Positions 13,864 to 23,635 are shown, counted from the first letter of the stretch. The stretch: 35,264 bases of DNA from Flavobacteriales bacterium (GCA_021741075.1 JAIOYO010000028.1:1-35264), one strand, 5' to 3'. The notes: generated by a model not told the origin, from the letters alone. Numbers and translations are program-made.

Positions 13864-15987
13864 ATGAAACCAGATTTTAAAAACACCGAGTTCTATTTAA
13901 AACCGTCCGATTTAGACTCGACCGAAACAGGCGAGTTCTTCAATACACCAGAAGGCATTCGCGTAAGCGCAGATAACTATGCCTCGGAGATAGAAGACCT
14001 AAAGCAGCTCGATTTTGTGTCTGGTTTAGCACCCTTCTTACGCGGTCCGTACGGTTCTATGTTCGTCAGCCGTCCGTGGACTATCCGCCAATATGCAGGG
14101 TTCTCAACCGCTGAAGAAAGCAATGCCTTCTATCGCGCCAACCTCAAAGCAGGACAGAAAGGACTTTCCGTGGCTTTTGATTTGGCTACACACCGCGGCT
14201 ACGACTCCGACCACGAGAAAGTAGTGGGCGATGTAGGCAAAGCCGGTGTTGCCATTGATACCGTGGAGGACATGAAAATCCTCTTCGATGAGATTCCACT
14301 AGATAAAATGTCCGTTTCCATGACCATGAACGGGGCAGTGCTGCCCATTATGGCGTTTTACATTGTAGCGGCAGAAGAACAGGGCGTGGCACCAGGGCTT
14401 TTGGAGGGCACCATCCAAAATGACATCCTCAAGGAGTTTATGGTGCGTAACACCTATATCTATCCACCAACTCATAGCATGAGAATTGTGGGAGATATCT
14501 TCAAGTATTCGGCAGAGAAGATGCCAAAATTTAACAGCATAAGCGTTTCGGGTTACCACATGCACGAAGCCGGAGCTACAGCCGATATTGAGTTGGCGTA
14601 CACGCTTGCCGATGGCTTGGAATACATTCGAACAGGCCTTGCTGCAGGATTAGAGATTGATGATTTCGCTCCGCGAATTAGCTTCTTTTGGGGCATTGGC
14701 ATGAACTTCTTTATGGAAGTTGCCAAACTGCGTGCTGGTCGGTTGCTTTGGGCAAAGCTTGTGAAGCAGTTCAACCCAAAGTTGGAGAAAAGCATGGCGC
14801 TACGCACGCATTGCCAAACTTCTGGATGGAGCCTTACAGAGCAAGACCCCTACAATAACGTAATCCGAACAAACATAGAAGCAATGGCTGCCGTGTTTGG
14901 TGGTACACAATCCTTACACACCAATTCGTTGGATGAGGCGATTGCCTTGCCAACCGATTACTCGGCTCGAATAGCCAGAAATACCCAACTCTTCATTCAG
15001 AATGAAACAGACATTTGCAAAAGCATTGATGCCTGGGGTGGTTCGTATTATGTGGAGAAACTAACCAACGAACTCTGCGAGAAAGCGTGGGCGTTGATTC
15101 AGGAGGTGGAAGATTTGGGAGGAATGGCAAAGGCCATAGACACCGGTTTGCCCAAAATGCGAATCGAAGAAGTGGCTGCCCGAAAACAAGCACGAATTGA
15201 TAGTGGAGAAGAAGTAATTGTGGGTGTGAATCGTTATCAATTGGATGAACAAGCACAATTGGATATCCGAGAGGTAGATAATAATGCTGTACGCGAAGGT
15301 CAACTAAAGCGCTTGGCGGATGTTAAAGCAAAGCGAAATCAGAAGGAAGTAGAAGCGGCATTGGCTGCGCTAACTGCAAGTGCCAAATCAGGAAAAGGAA
15401 ACCTGCTTGATCTATCGGTAGACGCAGCTCGCAAACGTGCCACGTTGGGCGAAATATCCGATGCATTAGAAGCGGAATATGGAAGGTACAAAGCAGTGGT
15501 ACGTTCCATTTCTGGAGTATATTCAGGAGTAGTGAAAAAGAACGAAGATTTTATAGCAGCGCAAGCAGCTGCCGATGCATTTGCAGATCAGGAGGGAAGA
15601 CGCCCTCGAATTCTTGTAGCCAAGATGGGACAAGACGGCCACGATCGTGGAGCTAAAGTTATTGCTACATCCTTTGCAGATATTGGTTTTGATGTAGACC
15701 TCGGGGCACTCTTTCAAACACCAAAAGAAGTGGCTAAGCAAGCCATAGAAAATGACGTTCATATCGTTGGCATAAGTTCATTAGCAGGTGGACACAAAAC
15801 ACTTGTTCCTGCGGTAATTCTAGAACTCAAAAACTACGGTCGCGAAGATATCATGGTCGTAGCAGGCGGTGTAATCCCTCAGCAGGACTACGATTTCTTG
15901 TTTGATAATGGCGTGTCGTTTGTCTTTGGCCCAGGAACGGTGATTGCTAAAGCTGCGCAAGAGATTCTGTTGCAACTATCTGAATGA
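13864..15987 (+). CDS. mutB: Methylmalonyl-CoA mutase large (alpha) subunit
   Basis: Catalytic subunit of 707 residues, full length for the family, that rearranges methylmalonyl-CoA to succinyl-CoA. The N-terminal TIM barrel (about 40-480) has [20 protein letters not shown] (69-88), [19 protein letters not shown] (99-117), [12 protein letters not shown] (227-238) and [16 protein letters not shown] (314-329). A linker (about 490-560) leads to the cobalamin-binding domain (about 580-707), with DGHDRG (591-596), axial ligand His593, and SSLAGGHKT. Pathway role: propionate and branched-chain amino acid breakdown, or the reverse for propionyl-CoA formation. No epimerase or MeaB chaperone gene is in the window. 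The next gene starts 49 bp later on the same strand. Confidence 0.98.
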   Translation: MKPDFKNTEFYLKPSDLDSTETGEFFNTPEGIRVSADNYASEIEDLKQLDFVSGLAPFLRGPYGSMFVSRPWTIRQYAGFSTAEESNAFYRANLKAGQKGLSVAFDLATHRGYDSDHEKVVGDVGKAGVAIDTVEDMKILFDEIPLDKMSVSMTMNGAVLPIMAFYIVAAEEQGVAPGLLEGTIQNDILKEFMVRNTYIYPPTHSMRIVGDIFKYSAEKMPKFNSISVSGYHMHEAGATADIELAYTLADGLEYIRTGLAAGLEIDDFAPRISFFWGIGMNFFMEVAKLRAGRLLWAKLVKQFNPKLEKSMALRTHCQTSGWSLTEQDPYNNVIRTNIEAMAAVFGGTQSLHTNSLDEAIALPTDYSARIARNTQLFIQNETDICKSIDAWGGSYYVEKLTNELCEKAWALIQEVEDLGGMAKAIDTGLPKMRIEEVAARKQARIDSGEEVIVGVNRYQLDEQAQLDIREVDNNAVREGQLKRLADVKAKRNQKEVEAALAALTASAKSGKGNLLDLSVDAARKRATLGEISDALEAEYGRYKAVVRSISGVYSGVVKKNEDFIAAQAAADAFADQEGRRPRILVAKMGQDGHDRGAKVIATSFADIGFDVDLGALFQTPKEVAKQAIENDVHIVGISSLAGGHKTLVPAVILELKNYGREDIMVVAGGVIPQQDYDFLFDNGVSFVFGPGTVIAKAAQEILLQLSE

Positions 15988-16036
15988 AACTTCGGTATAA
16001 GCCGCAGGTTATCATTTAGAATAGACCAACGGCACG

Positions 16037-18106
16037 TTGAAAAAAAGCTTCTTAATCTTTCTACTTTTCATAGCTGCGTTTCCAGTAAGTGCAGATGCCT
16101 ATTTAGACTCGTTATTTGGTGTTTGGCAAGATGCTTCAAAGCCATCTGAAAAGCGTTTAGCGGCCATGTTAGATTATGCTTGGGATGGCTATTTATACAG
16201 TCAGCCAGATTCGGCTTATTATTTCGCGCAGCAACTGATTGATTTTGCTAAGAAGGAGAACTTAAAAGTTTTCATGGCGGATGGCCTCAATATTCAAGGT
16301 CTTGCCAAAGAGGTGAAAGGCGATTATGTGGGTGCATTAACACTCTTTTATCAATCGAAAAAACTGTACGTAGATGTAAAAGACAGTAGTGGAATAGCGG
16401 CCGCTTGGCAAAATATTGGGAGCATTTATGAAGGTCTCGGTGATTATTCAAGAACCCTGAGTAGTTACCAAGAAAGCATGCTTATTTATGGTCTGCTAAA
16501 AAATAAGAGCGGAATGGCTTCGGCCAACAATAACATTGGTATCGTTTACAAGGTACAAGGAGAATATCCAAAGGCACTTGAGTACTTTGAGAAAGGTTTG
16601 GTTTTGTTCTCCGAGTTAAATAATCAACGCGGAATAGCAAATGCCTTGCAAAACATTGGCACCATAAATTATGAGCAGAAAAAGTATCCAGAGGCGCTTG
16701 AGAACTACAACAATAGCTTAAGTATCTATCGAAAATTAGGCGATGCTTGGGGAGAGGCTGCGGCATTAAATAACCTAGGTAGTCTCTATCAAGATCAAGA
16801 CGACCATGATAAGGCGCTCGATTGTTACAACCAGAGTCTGAGCATTCGAGAGGCACTATCAGACAATCATGGCCTTGCCCAAATCTTTCATAACATAGGC
16901 AATGTTTATAACGACAAAGGAGAATATCCAGCAGCTATTAGTTGGTGTAATCGAAGTCTGACACTAGCCGGTAAATTTGATGGACTTCGTGAACGAAGGG
17001 ACGCTTGTAAGTGTTTGTTTGAGGCGTATCAATCGTTGAATAATTCGAGTCAGGCGCTTGCCTATCATATTCAGATGCAAGGACTGGATGACAGTCTTCA
17101 ATCGGTTCAAACCTTTGAGATTCTGAGGCAAATGGAGTTTCAGTCTCAGCTGGTTACAGATAGCCTTGTACGGGAAGAAGAGAAATTAAGGGTGAGGATT
17201 CAACATGATGATGAGATTCACGAAAGGGAAATAGCAGGAATTTTTTTCCTAGGTGTTGGGTTGATTCTTCTCTTCGTGGTAATTGTCTTGTTTGCTAGAA
17301 ACCGAGAAACGCGAAAAGCAAGGGATGAGGTTGCGAGATACGCCAAGGGCATTACCGATAGTATTCAATATGCGAAGCGTATTCAAAATGCCATTTTCCC
17401 TGACTGGGGAAATGCAAACCAAGTCTTACCAAACTCATTCGTTTTCTTCAAGCCAAAAGACTTGGTAAGTGGAGACTTTTACTTCGCGGATAAGATTGGA
17501 GATAAAACCATTTTTTGTGCCGTTGATTGCACTGGGCATGGGGTTCCCGGAGCGTTTATGTCGATTGTTGCCAATAACCTGCTTACACAAGCTGTGAGAC
17601 AAGAAGGGCTGACAAAACCTTCCGATATTTTGGAGTACCTAAGCAGAGGCGTAACGAATACACTCCATCAAACCTATGAGGAATCGTCTGTGAAGGACGG
17701 GGTGGATATTGCTTTATGCTGTTGGGATAGGAAAAACAATATGCTCGAATATGCGGGAGCTTATAATCCACTGTTCATTTACAGAGACGGAGAACTATTG
17801 GAAACCAAAGGAGACAAGTTTTCGTGTGGTAATTTTTTGGAAGAAGAGATTCGCAAGTTTACTAATCATGAAATTCCAGTTAAAAAAGGCGATATGCTTT
17901 ACGTTTTTTCTGATGGATATGCCGACCAGTTTGGCGGTCCTAACGGAAAGAAATTTATGGCAAAGCAGTTACGAACATTCCTGCAAAGCATTCATACCAA
18001 AACGGTTGAGGAGCAACACATTCTTCTAGAAAAACAATTAATGAATTGGAAGGGTAACCTTGAACAAGTAGACGACATCGTGGTAATGGGCGTCAGAATT
18101 CCATAG
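16037..18106 (+). CDS. TPR-transmembrane-SpoIIE (PP2C-like) serine phosphatase
   Basis: A 689-residue membrane protein. After a signal peptide (residues 2-19) come about six TPR units (about 80-310, for example ANNNIGIVYKVQGEYPKALEYFEKG), a coiled coil, one transmembrane helix (about 400-420) and a cytoplasmic SpoIIE/PP2C phosphatase (about 440-689). Metal-binding acids are present: Asp480 in LVSGDFY, Asp497 in DCTGHGVPGAFMS, Asp626 in FSDGYADQFGG, and Asp680 in QVDDIVV. Such enzymes dephosphorylate STAS or SiaC-type regulators. The frame begins with TTG at 16037, which fits the signal peptide; no ATG nearby does. It lies 49 bp after mutB. A SiaB/SiaC pair and a STAS protein elsewhere in the window are possible clients; the link is inference. 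Confidence 0.92.
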   Translation: MKKSFLIFLLFIAAFPVSADAYLDSLFGVWQDASKPSEKRLAAMLDYAWDGYLYSQPDSAYYFAQQLIDFAKKENLKVFMADGLNIQGLAKEVKGDYVGALTLFYQSKKLYVDVKDSSGIAAAWQNIGSIYEGLGDYSRTLSSYQESMLIYGLLKNKSGMASANNNIGIVYKVQGEYPKALEYFEKGLVLFSELNNQRGIANALQNIGTINYEQKKYPEALENYNNSLSIYRKLGDAWGEAAALNNLGSLYQDQDDHDKALDCYNQSLSIREALSDNHGLAQIFHNIGNVYNDKGEYPAAISWCNRSLTLAGKFDGLRERRDACKCLFEAYQSLNNSSQALAYHIQMQGLDDSLQSVQTFEILRQMEFQSQLVTDSLVREEEKLRVRIQHDDEIHEREIAGIFFLGVGLILLFVVIVLFARNRETRKARDEVARYAKGITDSIQYAKRIQNAIFPDWGNANQVLPNSFVFFKPKDLVSGDFYFADKIGDKTIFCAVDCTGHGVPGAFMSIVANNLLTQAVRQEGLTKPSDILEYLSRGVTNTLHQTYEESSVKDGVDIALCCWDRKNNMLEYAGAYNPLFIYRDGELLETKGDKFSCGNFLEEEIRKFTNHEIPVKKGDMLYVFSDGYADQFGGPNGKKFMAKQLRTFLQSIHTKTVEEQHILLEKQLMNWKGNLEQVDDIVVMGVRIP

Positions 18107-18278
18107 TAATAGAACCGAATCTGTCAGAAGTGCAGGCGGTTAAATCAATCAGCTACAAGGTTGGATTGAGGTGTAGTTAACCAGCGTTTTTAATTAGAAA
18201 AGCGTAGCAAAAGCTTTAATATTAACTACGTGATTGGGAAGTAGCACGCACACACAATTTGTCGACAATAGGTAAGCT

Positions 18279-19097
18279 TTATTTCCTTCCTTCAGGAAGC
18301 ACCAATAGAGGCACCGTGGTGTGATAAGCCATTTCGTGCGTGTGGTTCATTCCGAAGATGGTTTCAATGAATGAATGCTCGCGATAAACCATGGCCACCA
18401 TATCATTGTCATTCTTCTTGTCCATATAGAACTTGATGCCCGAAAGAATGTCTTTTGCAACAATACGTTTGTATGTACAATCAACTTCAGGTTCAAAAAT
18501 GTGCATTTCACGTCTTTTCTCTAGTACCTTATCGTAGGTCGGATTACCACTTCCTTTTTCAACATGTGCTAATCGAACATCGGCATTAAACAACATTGCT
18601 AATTCCTTTACTAGATCAAGGGCGTCATCATCTGCAATTTCATGAAAATCCGAACAAAGAAGAATATTTCTCAACGGAATGAAATCCGCTTTTTCTGGAA
18701 TAACAAGCATTGGAATATGTCTCAATTCCTGCATCAAACTCACGGTGTAACTACCAACTAAAAGTTCCTGAAGTCCGGAGGCTCCGCGAGTTCCCAAAGC
18801 AATCATATCGAACTTGTTTTCTTCAATAAACTGAAGAACTTCTTCGATGAATTCGCCTTGGACAACCTTTCCGGTTACCTGCTTTTCTGATAAACCATAT
18901 TGCTTGGTTAATTTCTTTTTTGTGTCTTCCATTGCAGAAACCGTGGTAGCCACTTTCACACCTTCCAGTACTTCGCTTCTGTCGTAGGCATGAAACACAC
19001 AAAGTCTAGCATTCGCCTTAGTAGCTAGTTGTGCTGCATACTCTAAGGCGTTACGGGAGTGATGCGAAAAATCGAATGGAACTAGGATGTTTTTCAT
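18279..19097 (-). CDS. Tandem-domain universal stress protein
   Basis: A 272-residue protein with two UspA folds. Domain 1 (about 1-135) starts KNILVPFDFS and has an intact ATP-binding loop: Gly102, Gly105, then Gly115-Ser116, the G-x2-G-x9-G-S pattern, in GTRGASGLQELLVGS. Domain 2 (about 142-270) starts RNILLCSDF but its loop (EHSFIETIFGMNHTHEMA) is degenerate, as often in tandem Usp proteins. Start at 19097 is preferred over an in-frame start 14 codons upstream, because family members begin there and a -7-like box precedes it. It is monocistronic and convergent with the SpoIIE gene. Confidence 0.93.
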   Translation of the reverse strand: MKNILVPFDFSHHSRNALEYAAQLATKANARLCVFHAYDRSEVLEGVKVATTVSAMEDTKKKLTKQYGLSEKQVTGKVVQGEFIEEVLQFIEENKFDMIALGTRGASGLQELLVGSYTVSLMQELRHIPMLVIPEKADFIPLRNILLCSDFHEIADDDALDLVKELAMLFNADVRLAHVEKGSGNPTYDKVLEKRREMHIFEPEVDCTYKRIVAKDILSGIKFYMDKKNDNDMVAMVYREHSFIETIFGMNHTHEMAYHTTVPLLVLPEGRK

Positions 19098-19102
19098 GTC
19101 TT

Positions 19103-19110
19103 CAAAGATG
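19103..19110 (-). promoter_or_regulatory. Near-consensus -7 box for the Usp gene
   Basis: The minus strand reads CATCTTTG, one base from TAnnTTTG, and ends 5 nt before the chosen ATG at 19097. This also supports that start. No clear -33 TTG is at the usual distance. Confidence 0.5.
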
Positions 19111-19420
19111 AACCGAAAATTGGAAAAGTAACCTAACATTTGTCAGGTTGGCACAAATCTCCAATACCCTAGTTTCGAATCCAAGAAATAGAGGATAATT
19201 ATTTTCCATTTGTGCTGGAGTTTTTTGAATCAAGTTATCAAGCTAGCTTAGATTGACGTTGCTTCGGTTTTTAGTGAATGCTCATTCTCAACAAATGTGT
19301 GGAGCAAAAACAAAATGTGATTTGAAAAACATTAGCATCAGGATTGCTGTTTTTCTTCAAGAATGAAAATTACGCAATTAAGGAATCCTGAATGCATCTT
19401 ATATATTGCGCCCATTCTGC

Positions 19421-19428
19421 TAGATTTG
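19421..19428 (+). promoter_or_regulatory. Perfect -7 box for the acyl-CoA dehydrogenase gene
   Basis: TAGATTTG matches TAnnTTTG and ends 25 nt before the ATG. A TTG at 19406-19408 is too close (12 bp) to be a normal -33 element. Confidence 0.5.
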
Positions 19429-19453
19429 GCAGTCCAATTACAAGATTTATGTC

Positions 19454-20617
19454 ATGACTGAATTCATAGAAAGACCAATGTTTAATGAGGAGCACAACAT
19501 GTTCCGTCAATCTGTTCGAGACTTTATTGCACAAGAAATTGTGCCATACAATGCGGAGTGGGAAAAGAACCACATGGTTAGTCGTGAAAGCTGGGAGAAA
19601 ATTGGCGCCAACGGTTTTCTGTGCATGCAAGCACCAGAAGAATATGGCGGACTTGGATTGGATGATTTTCGCTACAACATGATTTTTTCTGAAGAACTAA
19701 GCAGAGCAGGAGTTGCTGGTCCTGCAGTGGGTTATCCCTTACATAGCGATATAGTACTTCCGTACATTTTAGATTTTGGCTCAGAACAAATGAAAGCTAA
19801 ATGGTGCCCTAAAATGATTAGTGGCGAAGCTATTGGAGCCATAGCTATGACTGAGCCTGGGGCAGGAAGCGACCTTCAAGGAATGAAATGCACAGCCGAG
19901 GATAAGGGCGACCATTATTTGGTTAATGGTTCAAAGACGTTCATAACCAATGGATATTTGTGTGATGTTGCTGTTACTGCCGTGAAGACAGACCCAACAA
20001 TGGGAGCAAAAGGCATTAGTATGCTATTAATGGAAGCGAGTATGGAAGGGTTCACTAAAGGCGAACCATTCCATAAAATTGGACTTCATGCTCAAGACAC
20101 TTGTGAGTTGTTTTTCGATAACGTAAAAGTTCCTAAAGAAAACTTGATTGGCAAAGAAGGAGAAGGATTTAAATATTTGATGAAAGAATTAGCGCAGGAG
20201 CGATTGGTGGTTGGAATTGGAGCCATCGGAGCAGCTGAAGGTATATTTTGGAAAACTGCCCAGTATGTAAACGATCGTAATGCTTTTGGGCAAGCAATCT
20301 CTCGGTTTCAGAATACGCGCTTTAAAATGGCCGAAATGGCTACCGAGATTACAAAAGCTAGAGCATTTCTTGATGCTTGCGTTGTTCTTCACAACGAAGG
20401 TAAACTCGATGCTGCTATGGCTAGTATGGTTAAACTTACTACAACAGAAATTCAATGTCAGGTAGCAGATGAATGTCTTCAGTTGCATGGAGGATACGGT
20501 TACATCTGGGAGTATGATGTAGCTCGCGCTTGGGCTGATGCCCGTGTACAGCGCATCTATGCTGGAACGAATGAAATTATGAAAGAGCTAATTGCACGGA
20601 AAGTGCTAGGTAAGTAG
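19454..20617 (+). CDS. Acyl-CoA dehydrogenase, long-chain-type active site
   Basis: A 387-residue FAD enzyme that oxidises an acyl-CoA to the trans-2-enoyl-CoA and passes electrons to ETF. Seen: AMTEPGAGSDLQGM (131-144), DHYLVNGSKTFITNG (153-167), RNAFGQAISRFQ, QLHGGYGYIWEY and QRIYAGTNEIMKELIAR near the C-terminus. The usual catalytic Glu of short- and medium-chain enzymes (YEGT) is Ala here. Glu262 in GAIGAAEGIF sits where long-chain and isovaleryl-CoA dehydrogenases carry their base, so activity is probably retained. The closest overall pattern is LCAD-like (NEIMKELIAR). Monocistronic, divergent from the Usp gene. Exact chain length cannot be told. Confidence 0.94.
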   Translation: MTEFIERPMFNEEHNMFRQSVRDFIAQEIVPYNAEWEKNHMVSRESWEKIGANGFLCMQAPEEYGGLGLDDFRYNMIFSEELSRAGVAGPAVGYPLHSDIVLPYILDFGSEQMKAKWCPKMISGEAIGAIAMTEPGAGSDLQGMKCTAEDKGDHYLVNGSKTFITNGYLCDVAVTAVKTDPTMGAKGISMLLMEASMEGFTKGEPFHKIGLHAQDTCELFFDNVKVPKENLIGKEGEGFKYLMKELAQERLVVGIGAIGAAEGIFWKTAQYVNDRNAFGQAISRFQNTRFKMAEMATEITKARAFLDACVVLHNEGKLDAAMASMVKLTTTEIQCQVADECLQLHGGYGYIWEYDVARAWADARVQRIYAGTNEIMKELIARKVLGK

Positions 20618-20739
20618 AACTTTGTATCACAATTCTTCGAATTCAGAAGACTCAAACGTGTTTTGATTCTCTCTCTCCCAGTTTTGCTATGTAGCACATG
20701 AGCTGGTTTTTTGGGCGAATCTGCAATATATTCCAATTT

Positions 20740-21120
20740 CTAGCCCTTCTTAAAATCCAAGGAGATAGAATTAATACAGTAACGCATACCTGTCTTATCG
20801 CGCGGACCGTCAGGAAACACATGACCAAGATGTCCACCACAGTTGCCACAAAGCACTTCAGTACGAGTCATACCATGCGTACGGTCTATTTTCTCCGCTA
20901 CCGCACCTTTGTTTGCAGTTTGGTAAAATGCAGGCCAACCACAGCCACTATCGAACTTAGAACCCGAATCAAAAAGCTTGGAATGGCATCCAGCGCAGTA
21001 GTACGAACCATCTTCAAAATGGAGGTCGTATTCGCCAGAAAAAGGACGCTCCGTGCCTTTCTCGCGCAGCACGTGATATTGCTCGGGTGTTAATTTTTCT
21101 TTCCAGTCTTTTTCGTGCAT
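20740..21120 (-). CDS. msrB: Peptide-methionine (R)-S-oxide reductase
   Basis: A 126-residue MsrB that repairs oxidised methionine (R-sulfoxide form). Zinc-binding Cys42/Cys45 (CAGC) and Cys91/Cys94 (CGNC) are present, as are the catalytic Cys115 in RYCINS and a probable resolving Cys60 in SGCGWPAF. No MsrA domain is fused. There is no signal peptide, so it is cytosolic unless a longer start was missed. It lies 24 bp downstream of the lysyl-oxidase-like T9SS gene on the same strand and probably shares its transcript. Confidence 0.97.
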   Translation of the reverse strand: MHEKDWKEKLTPEQYHVLREKGTERPFSGEYDLHFEDGSYYCAGCHSKLFDSGSKFDSGCGWPAFYQTANKGAVAEKIDRTHGMTRTEVLCGNCGGHLGHVFPDGPRDKTGMRYCINSISLDFKKG

Positions 21121-21144
21121 GCGTAAAACGTTTACTCGAAGCCC

Positions 21145-23556
21145 TTATTGAACGATTAGTTTTTCTCTAGTTAGAATGCGATCGTTGTCGCTCACTTGCA
21201 CGAAGTAAATACCTGCACTTAAATCGTTTTTGGTGATGCGCAGTGAACTAGAGCTTACTGAACCAAAATCGCGTACAATCTTACCAGACGGGTCAATGAG
21301 TTGTATAGAAATCTGTGCATTAAACTTGTTCTCTATTCTTACTGTTGAGAAGTCATTCATAGGGTTGGGGTAAAGGTTCAATTCAATACCGCCATTTGTT
21401 AATTCATCAATTCCAGTGAACGCTACTATACAAGCATTAAATGCATCAACTTGTGTTACCGTTTCTTCATAGTTTTGGTTTACTACTGACTTTATATCCG
21501 AAATGCAGATAAGCGTGTCTGTAAGAGAGAAGTAATAAATTCTGCACAGCGGAGAAGGAACTTGGAACCTTGGAATCAACGAATCCTGATAGCTAATTCC
21601 GATTACTTCGCCCTGACCTAATGACCATTCTGGCGTAATAGGATAGGCAAGAGGGTCAACCAAATTCTCTACACTTTGAATGGTAAGACCCGAAATTTCG
21701 AACTGATAAGCCGCCACATAGTTGTGTGGATTCTTCATGTAAATATCGATGTACTGTTGTACGTGATTTACGTTTCCGATGCTAAACTGAACAGTATCAT
21801 AAATATTGGTAACGCCATATGGGAAGTTGCAATGGTCGTGAGCTGACCCTGTAACGTGTCCATCATTGGTTAATGAGCAATCTACCATTAGGGCCACATC
21901 ATAGACATCAATTTCACCATCTTCATTTAAATCATTACAGGTGGTTGGGTTTATGTCATTGGCTAAAATGCTAGTGGTGTAGTTGTGCGCGTCAATGATA
22001 TCCTGATTTGAATCCGTGTTAATATCGCCACGCAACGAAGTACCTGCGCAAACGCCATTACAATCTGGTTGTGCTGCGCCATAAAGTTCTCCAAGACAAT
22101 CTATATACGGGTTGCAATCTGGCAATTGATTCACATACATTGCTCCGTTTGCATCTCTGCCAATATAAATACAAAGTTGTGCCCAGTTATTGAGATGATT
22201 GAGTTCAAATCGACCTAATGCATCAGGGTCGTTGTCCCAGTTGCAAGTGTTTACGAACGTGTATCGTCCGGTGTCAACATCGGTAACATCTATCCATTGA
22301 CACGAAAGGCCGGATGAATAAATATCTCCACAACCGGCAGATATACCCATAGTACTGCAACCGTATTGAAACGTTCCTCCACCAGAACATTCAAGATCCA
22401 TTACGCAAAATCCGTTCTTAAACCCAATAGGAAGTTCAATTCCATTTACATCATACAGTTTGTATTCTGCATAGCCTTTATAGTGGGTGTGATTGTGGCA
22501 ATTCACGAAATCAAATTGATCTGGATTCGCACTCGGACTTCCAATGTAATAATCCAAGTTTCCAATATTTTTGATATGGGTTGAGAAGCGGATAATGTCG
22601 CGCATTCCGTACCCATTCATGCAACCTTCAGCCACTTGACAATCGTTAGCCGGGACATTCATGCTGCTCATATATAATGAAGTGGCTAACGCGGTAGAAT
22701 CAACAATCAGGTCAGGCCCATCAGGGCAAAGCGGATTGCCAGGATAAAAACAATTTCCATCCGAAACAGAAGCCAACGGATTGTAATTACATGCCGTCAC
22801 ATCCATACAACCAACGATAGGTCCGTTGTAGGCTAAAGACCAATTAATGCTTCCGGTGCAATTACCCATATGGCTACCAATGCGAATCCAATATTCAACG
22901 CCACCTTCAAGCAAAGCGCCTCCAATCATGGCTTGAGGGCCACATCCACCTTGGTCGTTATCGTAGTAGATAGAACCTGTATTGTCTTCTGCCCAAAGAA
23001 GTCCATTGCAGTATTCGTAAACCCAAATCTTAGTGTTACAAGCGTTATTGCAAGCCTCAATGGCGTAAGTTCCGTTTTGGGCTGGAGTAAAACTGTACCA
23101 AGTATTTGTTGTAGAAGCAGTATGTACACCTTCTGCAACAACTAACGCATCATTGCATGAAGAGCCCGGTGGGCAGTTGAAAAGGTCGAATGTATTCGAA
23201 GTGAAATTGCCCCCTGTTGCAACTTCAAGTCCATCAACTAAAATCGTGTACGATCCTTGTCCAAATCCACAACACATACCATCTCCAAACTGATCTGAAA
23301 TTTCGAATCGCATACAGGTATTCTCCGGTACGCACACCGATTCTGTGTAAAGTGTGGAATTGGCGTAGATTCCGCCTTGCCCACCTAGCGCTAGAGTGTC
23401 GCCATTGCTGTTTAGAAGATTCCAGGAGGTCTCATAACCATAATTATCAGTCAGAATTTCAATGGTCACTAAGTTGTTTCCTGATGGGCATTGCGAAAAT
23501 GCTGAGTTAATTCCGAACGTGAAAAGAGCGATTAACGTGAGGTAAGTTTTAATCAT
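21145..23556 (-). CDS. T9SS-exported protein with lysyl-oxidase-like and dockerin-like domains
   Basis: An 803-residue secreted protein; ATG at 23556 gives signal peptide IKTYLTLIALFTFGINSAFSQ minus its last residue. Domains: a Cys-rich beta module with FGDGMCCGFGQGSY (about 90-102); a PPC-like module (about 133-243); a GCMDVTACNYNPLASVSDGN motif (about 249-268); a lysyl-oxidase-like domain (about 280-445); a dockerin-like pair of calcium loops (GDINTDSNQDIIDAHN, DLNEDGEIDVYDVALM; about 510-560); a beta domain; and a type A sorting domain with NLYPNP and SAGIYFVQV (about 727-803). The oxidase part keeps the copper ligands in CHNHTH (His354, His356, His358), the cofactor lysine Lys380 (GFKNGFC) and tyrosine Tyr413 (GDIY), plus SCQWIDVTDV. 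A function in amine oxidation or crosslinking at the cell surface is inferred. Confidence 0.9.
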   Translation of the reverse strand: MIKTYLTLIALFTFGINSAFSQCPSGNNLVTIEILTDNYGYETSWNLLNSNGDTLALGGQGGIYANSTLYTESVCVPENTCMRFEISDQFGDGMCCGFGQGSYTILVDGLEVATGGNFTSNTFDLFNCPPGSSCNDALVVAEGVHTASTTNTWYSFTPAQNGTYAIEACNNACNTKIWVYEYCNGLLWAEDNTGSIYYDNDQGGCGPQAMIGGALLEGGVEYWIRIGSHMGNCTGSINWSLAYNGPIVGCMDVTACNYNPLASVSDGNCFYPGNPLCPDGPDLIVDSTALATSLYMSSMNVPANDCQVAEGCMNGYGMRDIIRFSTHIKNIGNLDYYIGSPSANPDQFDFVNCHNHTHYKGYAEYKLYDVNGIELPIGFKNGFCVMDLECSGGGTFQYGCSTMGISAGCGDIYSSGLSCQWIDVTDVDTGRYTFVNTCNWDNDPDALGRFELNHLNNWAQLCIYIGRDANGAMYVNQLPDCNPYIDCLGELYGAAQPDCNGVCAGTSLRGDINTDSNQDIIDAHNYTTSILANDINPTTCNDLNEDGEIDVYDVALMVDCSLTNDGHVTGSAHDHCNFPYGVTNIYDTVQFSIGNVNHVQQYIDIYMKNPHNYVAAYQFEISGLTIQSVENLVDPLAYPITPEWSLGQGEVIGISYQDSLIPRFQVPSPLCRIYYFSLTDTLICISDIKSVVNQNYEETVTQVDAFNACIVAFTGIDELTNGGIELNLYPNPMNDFSTVRIENKFNAQISIQLIDPSGKIVRDFGSVSSSSLRITKNDLSAGIYFVQVSDNDRILTREKLIVQ

Positions 23557-23625
23557 TTTAGGTGGTTTTGAAGAGCGCAAGGTAGTGATTGGAATGTGTT
23601 CTGAATTTTAGATGTGTTGCCGAAC

Positions 23626-23635
23626 TGACGCGTCA
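23626..23635. promoter_or_regulatory. Perfect 10-bp palindrome in a divergent promoter region
   Basis: TGACGCGTCA lies between the divergent lysyl-oxidase-like and DUF885 genes. A wider GAACT...AGTTC pair surrounds it (from 23622). It could be a regulator site; it is unique in what I read and no regulator can be assigned. Confidence 0.3.

Larger units (their letters stand above)
19098..19453. other. Divergent intergenic region (356 bp) between Usp and acyl-CoA dehydrogenase genes
   Basis: AT-rich spacer holding the outward promoters of the two flanking genes: CATCTTTG on the minus strand at 19103-19110 for the Usp gene and TAGATTTG on the plus strand at 19421-19428. No gene, repeat or strong hairpin is visible between them. 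Confidence 0.6.

Noticed and set aside
18173..18229. GTAGTTAA/TTAACTAC inverted repeat between the SpoIIE and Usp genes as a terminator
   Set aside because: The 41-nt loop is long and no T run follows the second arm.
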